Of a DNA stretch of 60,740 bases, positions 41,833 to 50,972 are shown piece after piece. The DNA is from Acidimicrobiaceae bacterium (lineage in GTDB: Bacteria; Actinomycetota; Acidimicrobiia; Acidimicrobiales; Aldehydirespiratoraceae). The stretch covers positions 1-60,740 of the forward strand of contig JAPOUM010000037.1 of the NCBI GenBank assembly GCA_026708645.1. The letters are read 5' to 3'. Position numbers and translations under genes: made by a program. Numbering within the stretch: the first letter of the stretch is position 1; every line of letters starts with the position of its first letter. The notes beneath the pieces are model-generated. The model searched no databases, was not told where the DNA came from, and saw only the letters and a list, made by a program, of their open reading frames with translations.

Positions 41833-43143
41833 ATGAAGCTCACGCCTGCCCGACAAATCGCCCCCGCTGCCGGCAAACTCGGCGTGCTCACGCCGGGGAT
41901 GGGCGCGGTGGCGTCCACTTTCATCGCCGGTGTGATCGCTGCCCGGCGCGGGCTGAGCCCGCCGATCGGCTCGATCAGCCAGATGGCGCACATTCGCCTC
42001 GGCACCAAGACCGAGAACCGCAATCCCGCGATCCGCGAGTTCGTCCCACTGGCGAGCCTCGACGACTTGATTTTCGGCGGATGGGATCCCCTGTCGGCCA
42101 ACGTCCTGGAGGCGGCTCGAAGCTGCGGAGTCCTCGAAGAAGGCGACCTGGGCACCATCTCCGCCGAACTCGAAGGCGTGGTCGCCATGGACGCGGTCTT
42201 CGACAGGCGCTGGGTCAGCCGACTCGACGGGGTCCGGGTCAAGTCGCAGACATCGAAATGGGATCAGGCCCAAGCGCTGATCGACGACATCGAGAACTTC
42301 CGCAGAACCCACGACTGCGACCGGCTGGTGATGGTGTGGTGCGGCTCCACTGAGGCCTTCTCGGAAGCCTCGCCGGCGCACGATTCGCTGGAGTCCTTCG
42401 AAGCCGGTCTGAAAGCCGACGACGACACCATCGCGCCCAGCCAGATCTACGCCTACGCGGCCCTGCAAAGCGACGTGCCCTTCGCCAACGGCGCCCCCAA
42501 CCTGACGGTGGACCTGCCGTGCATGGAGGAACTGGCGCAACTGCGGGGAGTGCCGATCGCCGGCAAGGACTTCAAGACCGGCCAGACCCTGATGAAGACG
42601 CTGATAGCTCCAGGGCTCAAAGCACGGATGCTGGGCCTGCAGGGCTGGTACTCCACCAACATTCTGGGCAACCGCGACGGAGAGGTGCTCGACGCCCCCG
42701 AGAACTTCAAGACCAAGGAAGTGTCGAAGCTCGGCGTCTTGGGGACGATCCTTCAGCCGGAGCTCTACCCCGACCTTTACGACGAGATCCATCATGTGGT
42801 GCGCATCAACTACTACCCGCCCCGCGGCGACAACAAGGAGGGCTGGGACAACATCGACATCTTCGGCTGGCTCGGCTATCCGATGCAGATCAAAGTCGAT
42901 TTCCTTTGCCGGGACTCGATCCTGGCTGCGCCGATCGTGCTCGATCTGGCCTTGTTCATGGATCTGGCCGCCCGGGCCGGCGAGTCCGGCGTTCAGGAGT
43001 GGCTGAGCTTCTATTTCAAGGCCCCGCATCCTTCGAGTTCAGCCGAAGTGGAGCACGACCTGTTCATCCAGCAGACCAAACTCAAGAACACTCTGCGCGA
43101 GTGGATGGGCGAAGAGCCGGTCACCCACAGCGAAGCCGGCTGA
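41833..43143 (+). CDS. ino1: Inositol-3-phosphate synthase family protein
   Basis: A 436-residue myo-inositol-1-phosphate synthase-type protein, converting glucose-6-phosphate to inositol-3-phosphate with NAD+. The NAD-binding start is KLGVLTPGMGAVASTFIAGVIAA (about 15-37); the catalytic half includes AGKDFKTGQTLMKTLIAPGLKARMLGLQGWYSTNILGNRDGEVL and HHVVRINYYPPRGDNKEGWDNIDIFGWLG, both diagnostic. Inositol supports phosphatidylinositol and mycothiol synthesis in actinobacteria. The ATG at 41833 is chosen over a longer frame. Leftward neighbours are unrelated. Confidence 0.93.
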   Translation: MKLTPARQIAPAAGKLGVLTPGMGAVASTFIAGVIAARRGLSPPIGSISQMAHIRLGTKTENRNPAIREFVPLASLDDLIFGGWDPLSANVLEAARSCGVLEEGDLGTISAELEGVVAMDAVFDRRWVSRLDGVRVKSQTSKWDQAQALIDDIENFRRTHDCDRLVMVWCGSTEAFSEASPAHDSLESFEAGLKADDDTIAPSQIYAYAALQSDVPFANGAPNLTVDLPCMEELAQLRGVPIAGKDFKTGQTLMKTLIAPGLKARMLGLQGWYSTNILGNRDGEVLDAPENFKTKEVSKLGVLGTILQPELYPDLYDEIHHVVRINYYPPRGDNKEGWDNIDIFGWLGYPMQIKVDFLCRDSILAAPIVLDLALFMDLAARAGESGVQEWLSFYFKAPHPSSSAEVEHDLFIQQTKLKNTLREWMGEEPVTHSEAG

Positions 43144-43151
43144 AGCCCGCT

Positions 43152-43562
43152 TCACTTGAGCCGCCTGTTCGGCTGAAGCACCTCAATGCCGCAGCGTATG
43201 CCCGGAGCTTTAGCGAGTTTGCCGTCGGCCGTGACCAGAAGCGCAGACAGAATCTCAGCTAGCGCCACATAGATCGCGTCGTAGACGGTTGCGTTAGCCC
43301 GCAGTTCCCAGGCGCGCTCCATCAGAAGGCGGTGCGAGACTCGCTCAACTCGCAGGTCTCTGAGGTCGCTGCGGGCCAATGCCGCGCGCTTCGGATCGAG
43401 GCGACCCTCTGTTTCATGCCGTCTCCAAGCCGACACCACCTCCACGTCGAGCAACTCGGGGGCGGCGATCCGTTCGCCGCAGAGACGCCGGCGAGCGGCT
43501 TCACCGTCCGGCCCGTCATCGCCCAAAGCCAGCACCACGACGCTGGCATCGGCGACGATCAC
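43152..43562 (-). CDS. vapC: PIN-domain toxin, VapC type
   Basis: A 136-residue PIN-domain ribonuclease toxin. The acidic residues of the active site are visible in VADASVVVLALG (Asp5), LDVEVVSAWRR (Glu), and TVYDAIYVALAEILSALLVTADGKLAK (two Asp). Its GTG/ATG start overlaps the antitoxin stop by four bases. It would cleave RNA when freed from VapB. Confidence 0.92.
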   Translation of the reverse strand: MIVADASVVVLALGDDGPDGEAARRRLCGERIAAPELLDVEVVSAWRRHETEGRLDPKRAALARSDLRDLRVERVSHRLLMERAWELRANATVYDAIYVALAEILSALLVTADGKLAKAPGIRCGIEVLQPNRRLK

Positions 43563-43804
43563 AGCGCGTCGCGGTCGGCTCGAACAGATGCCACGGAGGC
43601 TTCGAATCCGATGTTGCCGCCGGCTCGGCTGCCGGCCCGCTCAAGCATTTCGTCAAGCGTCGGAGTGCGCGCCTGCTCGCAGAGCAAATCCAACAAATAC
43701 TCCTGTAATGACTGGCCGGCGCCTCCGGCACGCCGGCGGAGCGTCCGATGAACATCGCCTGGCACATTCTTTACTTGGATGCTTTTAACTTGGATGTTTT
43801 TCAT
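43559..43804 (-). CDS. vapB: Antitoxin, FitA/VapB type
   Basis: An 81-residue ribbon-helix-helix antitoxin (MKNIQVKSIQVKNVPGDVHRTLRRRAGGAGQSLQEYLLDLL), resembling FitA-type. The C-terminal part binds the toxin. The ATG at 43804 matches the family N-terminus; a longer frame adds an improbable 14 residues. The promoter contains TAGCGCCAAT repeats, listed separately. Confidence 0.9.
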   Translation of the reverse strand: MKNIQVKSIQVKNVPGDVHRTLRRRAGGAGQSLQEYLLDLLCEQARTPTLDEMLERAGSRAGGNIGFEASVASVRADRDAL

Positions 43805-43815
43805 GGCGCGAAGCT

Positions 43816-43854
43816 TAGCGCCAATATAGCGCCAATACCTGCACATTGGCGCTA
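43816..43854. promoter_or_regulatory. VapBC operator: three TAGCGCCAAT half-sites
   Basis: Two direct copies of TAGCGCCAAT (43816-43825, 43827-43836) and one inverted copy, ATTGGCGCTA (43845-43854), lie 12-50 bases upstream of vapB on its coding strand. The inverted pair has an 8-base spacer. This fits autoregulation by an RHH antitoxin. Confidence 0.75.
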
Positions 43855-43861
43855 TAGGCAG

Positions 43862-45421
43862 CTACAGGCCGGCGGCGGCGCCTATGACGGCTCTCGGGTC
43901 GGCGGCCCCGGCGAAGCTGCCGTGCTCGCTGACTTCGATCAGATGCGCATGGCCGAAAGTGTGCGGCGAGTCACTGCACACCTCCGTGACATGGCCCCGC
44001 GCCGCCAGCGCGTCGTGCCATCGGTCCGCGGGCGCCTCCAACAGGACCCGGCGGCGCCTGCCGGGACGCCAAGTGGTGAACCCTGCGGCCTCGCCCGCGG
44101 CGGCGAGCACCCAGCGAGGCGCTGCGACCGCCTGCCCCGGCGACTGCCCCAGACCCAGAGTGCGAGCCAAGAGCTGCAGCAGTATCTGCGGCTGCGAGTC
44201 GCCGCCCATGGTGCCCGCCAACTGCCGCAGCGAGCCGTCGGCGCTTGTGACCAGCGCCGGCGAGAGCGTGTGCGGCGGCCGTCTCCCCGGCTGGTATTCG
44301 CCGGGATGCCCCGCCTCCAGATTGAAGCCCAGGCCGCGGTTGTGCAAGAAGATGCCGCTGCTGCCGGCCACCAGCAACGCTCCGAAACCCGCCGCGTTGG
44401 AGTTGATCAGCGACACGCCCATGCCGTCGCCGTCCACCGCGCACAGATACGTGGTGTCGCCTGAGGCGGCCGGCGCGGCGACATTGCCGGCACGGTCGGC
44501 GTCTATGGCGTCTCGGCGCGGCCCCAGTCTCGCCGGATCGAGCAACGCCCGGCCGTCGGCGCCGTCGAACAGCACCCGAACCCGGTCATGAGCAGCTTGT
44601 GACGCCGACTCGACCAGCAGATGCGCCCAACGCCCGTCGGCAGCGTCGCCGAGGTCGAGGCCGTCGGCGATCCAGGCGCCCGCCAAAGTGAGATAGCCCT
44701 GCGAAGCAGGCGGCACCGTCCACAGCACATGACCGAACGCCTCGACCCTGAGCGGATCCACCCAGCGGGCCGACGGCCGGGCCAGATCGCTCTCGGTGTG
44801 CTCCCCCGCGCCCAGAGCCAGCAGGCCCTCGCCGAACTCTCCTCGGTAGAAACCGTCGCGACCTTGCTCGATCACGGCTCTGAACGCTCTGGCCGTGCCA
44901 GGTCTTCGCACGACGGCGCCCTCGCTCAGACCCGCCGGAATGTCTGTGTTGCCCGCCACAGCAGCTGCCTCGCCGGCCCGCTCGGCCAGAAGCGGCGAGG
45001 CCGCGAATCCGCTTTCAGCCATGCGCACGGCCTCGGCCAGCACATAGGCCAGCGGCAGACGCCCGTAGCGTTCATGCAGAGCCAACCATCCGTCCACCGC
45101 GCCGGGCACGGTGACCGAGGCTGCGTCGCCGTGCAGCGGCATCTCGGTGAGGCCCCGCGCCCGCAGCCGCTCGGGATCGGCCCCCGAGCCGGCGGACCCG
45201 GAGGCGTCGAGCGCCGTCGGCGGTCCGTGCGAACCGTCGTGAACCAGCGCCCACACGTCCCCGCCGGGTCCGCACATGTGCGGCGACGTGACCGCCAGCA
45301 CCGCGTTGGCGCCCACCGCGGCGTCAGCGGCCGACCCGCCCTTGCGCAGCAAGTCCACGCCGACGCCGGTAGCCAGATGATCGACGGTCGACACCATCCC
45401 CGTCGCCGAGGCGCGCGTCAC
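43862..45421 (-). CDS. ggt: Gamma-glutamyltransferase
   Basis: A 519-residue precursor of the gamma-glutamyltransferase Ntn-hydrolase family. The autocatalytic and nucleophilic Thr lies in DTTYLCAVDGDGMGVSLINSNAAGFGALL (about residue 320), and the large-subunit motif GMVSTVDHLATGVGVDLLRKGGSAADAAVGAN with PGGDVWAL is present. No signal peptide is seen, so it is probably cytoplasmic; it may act on glutathione-like or gamma-glutamyl compounds. A GTG start is assumed. Confidence 0.92.
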   Translation of the reverse strand: MTRASATGMVSTVDHLATGVGVDLLRKGGSAADAAVGANAVLAVTSPHMCGPGGDVWALVHDGSHGPPTALDASGSAGSGADPERLRARGLTEMPLHGDAASVTVPGAVDGWLALHERYGRLPLAYVLAEAVRMAESGFAASPLLAERAGEAAAVAGNTDIPAGLSEGAVVRRPGTARAFRAVIEQGRDGFYRGEFGEGLLALGAGEHTESDLARPSARWVDPLRVEAFGHVLWTVPPASQGYLTLAGAWIADGLDLGDAADGRWAHLLVESASQAAHDRVRVLFDGADGRALLDPARLGPRRDAIDADRAGNVAAPAASGDTTYLCAVDGDGMGVSLINSNAAGFGALLVAGSSGIFLHNRGLGFNLEAGHPGEYQPGRRPPHTLSPALVTSADGSLRQLAGTMGGDSQPQILLQLLARTLGLGQSPGQAVAAPRWVLAAAGEAAGFTTWRPGRRRRVLLEAPADRWHDALAARGHVTEVCSDSPHTFGHAHLIEVSEHGSFAGAADPRAVIGAAAGL

Positions 45422-45542
45422 AGCCGAAAGAAGTCGAGAGGAACGAAGGACAGTGGCGTCACTTGGGTTGACGTACGCGACAGCCTCGACGCGCTGTGCG
45501 ACAACCGGACGGAGCCCACCTTGGCGTAGAGGCCGGCTGGCG

Positions 45543-46361
45543 TTACGAGACTCCGGCGGCGTTGAGCGCCCGCCGGGTCAGCACCCTGGCCAGATGGCTG
45601 CGGTAGTCGGAGTCGGCGTTCAAGTCGGTCGGCGGCGCCAGCCCCTCAGCGGCGACTGCGGCCGCTTCGGCAGCCGAAGCCCCCGAGTAGACCGCGGCCT
45701 CCACGGCTGAGGCTCGCATCGGCGTGGAGCCCATGTTGACGAGGCTCACGCCCGTGCCGCCGGAAGCGACGGCCACACCGACGATCGCCCAGTCCTGGGC
45801 CCTGCGGTTGAACTTCTGATAGTTCCAGCCGCCGTCGTCAGCCGGCACCCGGATCTCGGTGATCATCTCGTCGTCAGCCAGCACCGACTCGAAGTACCCG
45901 GTGAAGAAGTTGGTGGCAGCTATCTCACGAGAACCGCCCGGCCCCCGGGCCACGATCGTGGCGCCCAGAGCCAGCACCGCTGCCGGGAGGTCCGAAGCCG
46001 GATCAGCGTGGGCGATGGTGCCGCCGAGGGTGCCGCGATGGCGCACCGCCGGGTCGCCGACCAGCGCAGCCACCGAAGACAGCATCGGGCAGGCTTGCGC
46101 CAGCTCGGCGGAGTGCTCCAAGTCGCTGTGGCGGGTCAGCGCCCCGATGGCCACCGTGCCGTTGCTGCGGCGGATGTAGCGCAGATCGTCGAGACGGCCC
46201 ACGTCCACCAGAACTCCGGGCGCGGCCAGCCGGAAACGCATCATCGGGATCAGGCTGTGGCCGCCGGCCAGCAGCTTGGCCTCGTCGCCGTGCTCGGCGA
46301 GCAGCGAGATCGCATGCTCAGCCGACTCGGCGACCTTGTAATCGAAGGCGGCAGGAATCAC
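45543..46361 (-). CDS. Molybdenum hydroxylase medium (FAD) subunit, CoxM-like
   Basis: A 272-residue FAD-binding subunit of the xanthine oxidase/CO dehydrogenase family. The FAD motif LLAGGHSLIPMMRFRLAAPGVLVDVG (about 31-56) and second loop GGTIAHADPASDLPAAVLALGA (about 100-125) are standard. The GTG start overlaps the large subunit stop. Product of a S-L-M operon. Confidence 0.93.
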   Translation of the reverse strand: MIPAAFDYKVAESAEHAISLLAEHGDEAKLLAGGHSLIPMMRFRLAAPGVLVDVGRLDDLRYIRRSNGTVAIGALTRHSDLEHSAELAQACPMLSSVAALVGDPAVRHRGTLGGTIAHADPASDLPAAVLALGATIVARGPGGSREIAATNFFTGYFESVLADDEMITEIRVPADDGGWNYQKFNRRAQDWAIVGVAVASGGTGVSLVNMGSTPMRASAVEAAVYSGASAAEAAAVAAEGLAPPTDLNADSDYRSHLARVLTRRALNAAGVS

Positions 46362-48748
46362 GATGCACCTCCCTGGGCGCTGCTGATGGCTTTCCAGACG
46401 GTCTGCGGCGAAGCCGGCATTTCCACATTGTTCACGCCCAAGTCGCGCAATGCGTCCACCACTGCGTTCATCACCGCAGGTGCGGATGCGATGGTGCCCG
46501 CCTCGCCCACGCCTTTGACTCCCATCGGGTTGGTGGGGCTCGGCGAGACATGGCTCTCCAAGCGGTATCTGGGCGCTTCCACGGCCGACGGCACCAGATA
46601 GTCGGCCAGGTTGGCCGTCACCAGCTGCCCGTCGGAGTTGTAGACGGCGTCCTCGTAGAGCGCCTGCGCGGCGCCTTGCAGGATGCCTCCGTGTACCTGG
46701 CCCTCGACTATCAGCGGGTTGATCTGCACGCCGCAGTCGTCCACCGCCACATAATCGATCAACTCGACGTTGCCCGTCTCGGTGTCCACCTCCACCACGG
46801 CGATGTGGGTGCCGTTGGGGAAGGTGAAGTTGGGCGGGTCGTATGTGACGTGGGCCTCGAGGTTGGGCTCCATGCCCTCTGGCAGGTCATGGGCGGTGAA
46901 CGCCGCGAAGGCCACGCCCGCCAACGGCACTTCTGCTTCGGGAGTGCCCCTCACCCGGAACACGCCGCCGGAGAATTCGAGGTCGTCCTCGTTGGCTTCG
47001 AGCTGATGCGCCGCGATGGCCCGCGCCTTGTCGATCACCTTGTCCGCAGCCATGAACACTGCCGTCCCGCCGACCGAGAGCGACCGCGACCCGTAGGTGT
47101 CCAAACCGGTGGGGCTGACCGCTGTGTCGGAGTGCAGCACTTCCACGTCGTCGGGATCGACGCCGAGCTTGTCGGCCACGATCATCGACCAGCAGGTTTC
47201 GTGGCCTTGGCCGTGCGGCGTGGACCCGGTCACCACCTGCACTTTGCAGGTGGGCGAGATCCGCACCGTGGCAGCCTCCCAGCCGCCGGCACCGTAGGCG
47301 AGAGAAGCCAGCACCCGGCTGGGCGCCAACCCGCACATCTCCACATAGCTGGAGAACCCGACACCGATGCGCTTCGTGGATCCCGCGGCCCGGCGCTGCG
47401 CCGCCTGGGCGCGGCGGCCGGCGACATTGGCCAACGAGACCGCCTTGTCGAGCACGGCGTGATAGTCGCCGCTGTCGAACACCAGCCCCGGCGGGGACTC
47501 GTAAGGGAAGTCCTCGGCTTTGATGAAGTTGCGGGATCTGATCTCTTCGGGCGCCACGCCGACCGCCGCGGCCAGCGAGTCCATGGCCCGCTCAATCGCG
47601 TAGGTCGCCTCGGGACGGCCCGCGCCGCGGTAGGCGTCGGTCGGCACCCGGTTGGTGAACACCGCCTTGCATTCGAAGATGTAGTTGGGGATGTGGTAGC
47701 AGCCGTGGTAGAGGAAACCCCCCAGCAGCGGCACGCCCGGAGTCACCAGCTGCAGATAGGCGCCCATGTCCGCCAACAGCTTTACCCGCACCGCTTGCAG
47801 CCTGCCCTCGGCGTCGGCGGCCAGCTCGATGTGCTGCACCTGGCCGCGGCCCTGGATGGTGGACACCGCCGCCTCGGCGCGGCCCTCGGTCCAGCGCACC
47901 GGCGCGCCCCGCTGCTGAGCCAGGGCGCAGCACAGGATCTCCTCGGCGTAGACGTTGAGCTTGCAACCGAAGCCGCCGCCCACCGAGGGGGCCACCACTC
48001 GCAGCTTGTTCTCGCCGATGCCGAGCACCACCGAGGTCATCACCTTCAAGATGTGCGGAATCTGAGTGGCGGAGTACAAGGTGAGCTCGCCGCCCGCCGG
48101 CGACGGCACAGCCGCGCAGCCGCGCGGCTCCATCGGCGCCGGGATCAGACGCTGCTGCAGGTACTGCTCGGTCACCACATGGTCGGCGGAAGCGAAAGCG
48201 GCGTCGACGGCCGCCGCGTTGTCGCCCCAGAGGCCCCAGGTGTAGCACTCGTTGGTTTCCAGGTCGGGATGCACCAGCGGGGCGCCGTCGGCCACGGCGT
48301 CGGCGATCTCGACCACAGCGTCGAGGGGCTCGTAGTCCACCACCACGGCCGCGGCGCCGTCGGCGGCGGCGTAGCGCGAGTCGGCAAGGACCACCGCCAC
48401 GGCGTCGCCCACGTATTTGGCCGTGCCGCGGGCCACCGGCAGATGCGTCGGGGTCTTCATGTCGGACGTCACCGGCCAAGCGCACGGCAATGCGCCTTCG
48501 CCCCACAGCGGGGCCAGATCCTCGCCGGTGAGCACCTCGTTGACGCCGTCGATGGCCAGAGCGGCCGAGCCGTCTATGTTGACGATCCTGGCGTGGGCTT
48601 CAGTGGAGCGGACCACCCCCACCCAGACAGCGCCGGGCAGGTCCAAGTCGTCGATGAACTTGGCTTCGCCGGTGAGCAGGGCCGGGTCCTCTTTGCGGAG
48701 TCGCCGCGAGCCGACGTGAGCGGCAGGTGCTGATTCTGTGACGGTCAT
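46358..48748 (-). CDS. Molybdenum hydroxylase large (Mo) subunit, form II CoxL-like
   Basis: A 796-residue molybdopterin-binding subunit. The active-site loop is AYRGAGRPEATYAIERAMD, as in form II (CODH-like) enzymes, not the AYRCSFR of true form I CO dehydrogenase. Hence CO oxidation is unlikely; the substrate is probably another aldehyde or N-heterocycle. Conserved are VGSRRLRKEDPALLTGEAKFIDD at the N-terminus and GQGHETCWSMIVADKLGVDPDD. The ATG at 48748 has GGAGGTGA close upstream and is preferred to the earlier GTG. Confidence 0.93.
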   Translation of the reverse strand: MTVTESAPAAHVGSRRLRKEDPALLTGEAKFIDDLDLPGAVWVGVVRSTEAHARIVNIDGSAALAIDGVNEVLTGEDLAPLWGEGALPCAWPVTSDMKTPTHLPVARGTAKYVGDAVAVVLADSRYAAADGAAAVVVDYEPLDAVVEIADAVADGAPLVHPDLETNECYTWGLWGDNAAAVDAAFASADHVVTEQYLQQRLIPAPMEPRGCAAVPSPAGGELTLYSATQIPHILKVMTSVVLGIGENKLRVVAPSVGGGFGCKLNVYAEEILCCALAQQRGAPVRWTEGRAEAAVSTIQGRGQVQHIELAADAEGRLQAVRVKLLADMGAYLQLVTPGVPLLGGFLYHGCYHIPNYIFECKAVFTNRVPTDAYRGAGRPEATYAIERAMDSLAAAVGVAPEEIRSRNFIKAEDFPYESPPGLVFDSGDYHAVLDKAVSLANVAGRRAQAAQRRAAGSTKRIGVGFSSYVEMCGLAPSRVLASLAYGAGGWEAATVRISPTCKVQVVTGSTPHGQGHETCWSMIVADKLGVDPDDVEVLHSDTAVSPTGLDTYGSRSLSVGGTAVFMAADKVIDKARAIAAHQLEANEDDLEFSGGVFRVRGTPEAEVPLAGVAFAAFTAHDLPEGMEPNLEAHVTYDPPNFTFPNGTHIAVVEVDTETGNVELIDYVAVDDCGVQINPLIVEGQVHGGILQGAAQALYEDAVYNSDGQLVTANLADYLVPSAVEAPRYRLESHVSPSPTNPMGVKGVGEAGTIASAPAVMNAVVDALRDLGVNNVEMPASPQTVWKAISSAQGGAS

Positions 48749-48749
48749 G

Positions 48750-49220
48750 TCAGTCACCTCCCGTGCCGGCTGCCTGCAGCACGGCGTCGACGATGTTCTG
48801 ATAGCCGGTGCAGCGGCAGAGGTTGCCTTCGAGCCCGTGACGCACGCCGTGCTCGTCGAGGCCGGGGTATTCCTCCACCAGCGAGATGGCGGCCATCACC
48901 ATCCCCGGAGTGCAGTAGCCGCACTGCAGGGCGTGCTTCTCATGGAATGCCTGCTGCATGGGATGCAGAGTTCCGTCAGCCTCCGCTACGCCTTCGATCG
49001 TGGTGATTTCGGCGCCGTCGGCCTGCACCGTGAACATGGTGCAGGCTTTGGCGGATCGCCCGTCCACCAGCACTGTGCAGGCGCCGCAGCTGCTGGAGTC
49101 GCAGCCGACGTTGGTGCCCGTGAGCCCGAGTTCGTCGCGCAGCGCATGCACCAGCAGGGTGCGCGGCTCCACTTCGAGGCTCCGATGGGTGCCGTTGACG
49201 GTCAGGGTCACATTCGTCAT
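48750..49220 (-). CDS. Molybdenum hydroxylase small (2Fe-2S) subunit, CoxS-like
   Basis: A 156-residue small subunit with two [2Fe-2S] clusters: CDSSSCGACTVLVDG (plant-ferredoxin type, about 40-55) and QCGYCTPGMVMAAI with RCTGYQNIVDAVL (second cluster). It passes electrons from the Mo site to FAD. First gene of the S-L-M operon. Confidence 0.95.
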   Translation of the reverse strand: MTNVTLTVNGTHRSLEVEPRTLLVHALRDELGLTGTNVGCDSSSCGACTVLVDGRSAKACTMFTVQADGAEITTIEGVAEADGTLHPMQQAFHEKHALQCGYCTPGMVMAAISLVEEYPGLDEHGVRHGLEGNLCRCTGYQNIVDAVLQAAGTGGD

Positions 49221-49357
49221 GCGCTTCTCCCGCGTTGACCGGTTGGGGGTGCAAATGTTGCCCCATATTCGGCCCGCTGTCCAACGGGAGCGCCGCCGGC
49301 GATCTCAGCCCGCTCGGTCACGCCCGTCGATAGCGCCGGTCGGCAGTGCCGATCGTC

Positions 49358-50203
49358 TCACTGGAGGCCTCCGCTCAGAGCTGCCCTGGCGGCGGCCAGG
49401 TCGTCGGCGCTGGTCACCCCCACCCATTGCTGCGAGGTGTAGACCATCCGCACCGACAACTGCCCGGCGGACATCCGCTGGGCGACCACCTCGGGCAGCA
49501 GGCATTCGGCGTCCGGGTCGTCTCGATGATCCGCCCAGAACTGTTCGACGCTCTCGCCGATCCATCCGAAAGCGGCCTGCGGGAAAGCCCACAGGTTCAT
49601 CGACACGACAGTCTCGTCGGGCAGCAGCGCCGGCGGTTCGACCGAACGGATCGCTCCGTCGCCGTGCCGGCTCACTCCGTGATGCTCGACGATGCCGAGC
49701 AGGCGATTCCCCGACACTCGACACACGCCGCGGCTGACCGCGCCTTTGTCCGGCAGGGTCCTGGAGAGCTGGTACCCGCACAGGCAGGCCTCGTCATCGC
49801 CCAGCCCGGCCGCCGCCTCGGCCAGCGGGGCCATCGCCGCCGGGGCGTAATAGTCGTCCGCGTTGCACACCAGGAAGGCGCCCGGCACTTCGTCCTGAGC
49901 CGCCCACACGGCATGGGCGGTGCCCCAAGGTTTGGCCCGACGCGGGCCGTGGGCGTCTTGGCGCACATAGGCGAAGGCCAAGTCGCCGTGCTGAGACGCA
50001 CGAAGGCGCGCTTCGGTGTGCCGGCGCAACGCCGCCTCTATCTCGCCGCGCACCACCAGCACCACCCGCGAAGCGCCGGCTCGGGCGGCCGCAGCAACGG
50101 CGTAATCGACGAACGACTCGCCTCCGGGGCCGACCGCGGCCAGCTGCTTGTCGCCGCCGAAGCGCCGGCCGAGACCAGCCGCCATCACCAACAGAGTCAG
50201 CAT
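49358..50203 (-). CDS. Nucleotidyltransferase family protein
   Basis: A 281-residue nucleotidyltransferase. MLTLLVMAAGLGRRFGGDKQLAAVGP holds the nucleotide-binding GxGxRxG motif; the metal-binding acids are in FLVCNADDYYAPAA. It resembles sugar-1-phosphate nucleotidyltransferases more than MobA, but the proximity to a molybdenum hydroxylase leaves a cofactor role open. The motif begins right at the ATG, supporting the start. Confidence 0.82.
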   Translation of the reverse strand: MLTLLVMAAGLGRRFGGDKQLAAVGPGGESFVDYAVAAAARAGASRVVLVVRGEIEAALRRHTEARLRASQHGDLAFAYVRQDAHGPRRAKPWGTAHAVWAAQDEVPGAFLVCNADDYYAPAAMAPLAEAAAGLGDDEACLCGYQLSRTLPDKGAVSRGVCRVSGNRLLGIVEHHGVSRHGDGAIRSVEPPALLPDETVVSMNLWAFPQAAFGWIGESVEQFWADHRDDPDAECLLPEVVAQRMSAGQLSVRMVYTSQQWVGVTSADDLAAARAALSGGLQ

Positions 50204-50213
50204 CGGCGCGCCT

Positions 50214-50825
50214 TCAGCGCTCCAAGAGACGGCGGATGTGCTGGGTCTCGTTCACGGAACGCACCGTGCGCCGACCGTCGCTCGAAGCGGCGATGCGGGT
50301 GATGCCGCAGTAATCGACAAACAGAGCGAACGGATCCTCGAAGCCGAGCAGGGTCTGCAAGTAGACGGCTGTCACCATGCCGTGGCAGAACACCGCCACC
50401 CGGCGCGACGGGTTGCGGGTGATCACATGATCGAAGCCGCGTTGCACACGGGCGCGGAACGTCTCGTAGCCGTCCGGGAAAATCAGCGAGTGCAGGTCAG
50501 CCTCAGGATCGAAGAAGTGCGCGGTGGCGGGATCATCGGGGCTGAATTCCTCGGCCGGCACGTAACTGCGGGAGCGATGATCGGATTCGCGCAGGTCGTC
50601 GAGCGCCTCCACGGCGACGTCCAGCTTGCGGGCCAGAGGCTCGGCGGTGCTCAGAGCCCGACGCATCGTCGAGGACACCACATGATCGACCCCTTCAGCG
50701 ACGAGACAGCAGGCGGTGGCTTCGGCTTGCCGGCGCCCCAGATCCGCCAGGTCGGGGTCAGCGAAGCGTCCGTCAACGGCGTCGTCGCGCACCGGCCGGG
50801 CGTGTCGGATCACGAGCAGCTCCAT
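50214..50825 (-). CDS. Histidine phosphatase family protein
   Basis: A 203-residue phosphatase: MELLVIRHARPV (catalytic RHA), VVSSTMRRALSTAEPLA (Arg), and VAVFCHGMVTAVYLQTLL (second His, within a CHG motif). It ends ten bases before the nucleotidyltransferase start, so the two are likely co-transcribed. It is the third histidine phosphatase in the window. Substrate unknown. Confidence 0.9.
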   Translation of the reverse strand: MELLVIRHARPVRDDAVDGRFADPDLADLGRRQAEATACCLVAEGVDHVVSSTMRRALSTAEPLARKLDVAVEALDDLRESDHRSRSYVPAEEFSPDDPATAHFFDPEADLHSLIFPDGYETFRARVQRGFDHVITRNPSRRVAVFCHGMVTAVYLQTLLGFEDPFALFVDYCGITRIAASSDGRRTVRSVNETQHIRRLLER

Positions 50826-50972
50826 CGTCGGCGAGGCTACCGCCGCCGCCCGACGGCGTAAGGACGCTGTCGGCTCTGGCTGCAGATCCGCGGCGAAATG
50901 TCAACTGCGACCCGACGCGCTCTCGCCTGTCCACCTCTCCGGAGTGCGCCCGAAAGCGCGCCCGCCTAGGGA

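Noticed and set aside
43816..43854. A CRISPR-like array, because of the repeated TAGCGCCAAT
   Set aside because: Only three 10-base copies in mixed orientation with no spacers; an antitoxin operator explains it better.
46550..48733. A 727-codon plus-strand frame opposite the molybdenum hydroxylase large subunit
   Set aside because: Peptide is His/Val/Gly/Arg-rich antisense and lacks family motifs; the opposite strand encodes an obvious CoxL.
45543..48757. Aerobic CO dehydrogenase
   Set aside because: The active-site loop is of form II type, so the gene products were annotated only as a molybdenum hydroxylase.
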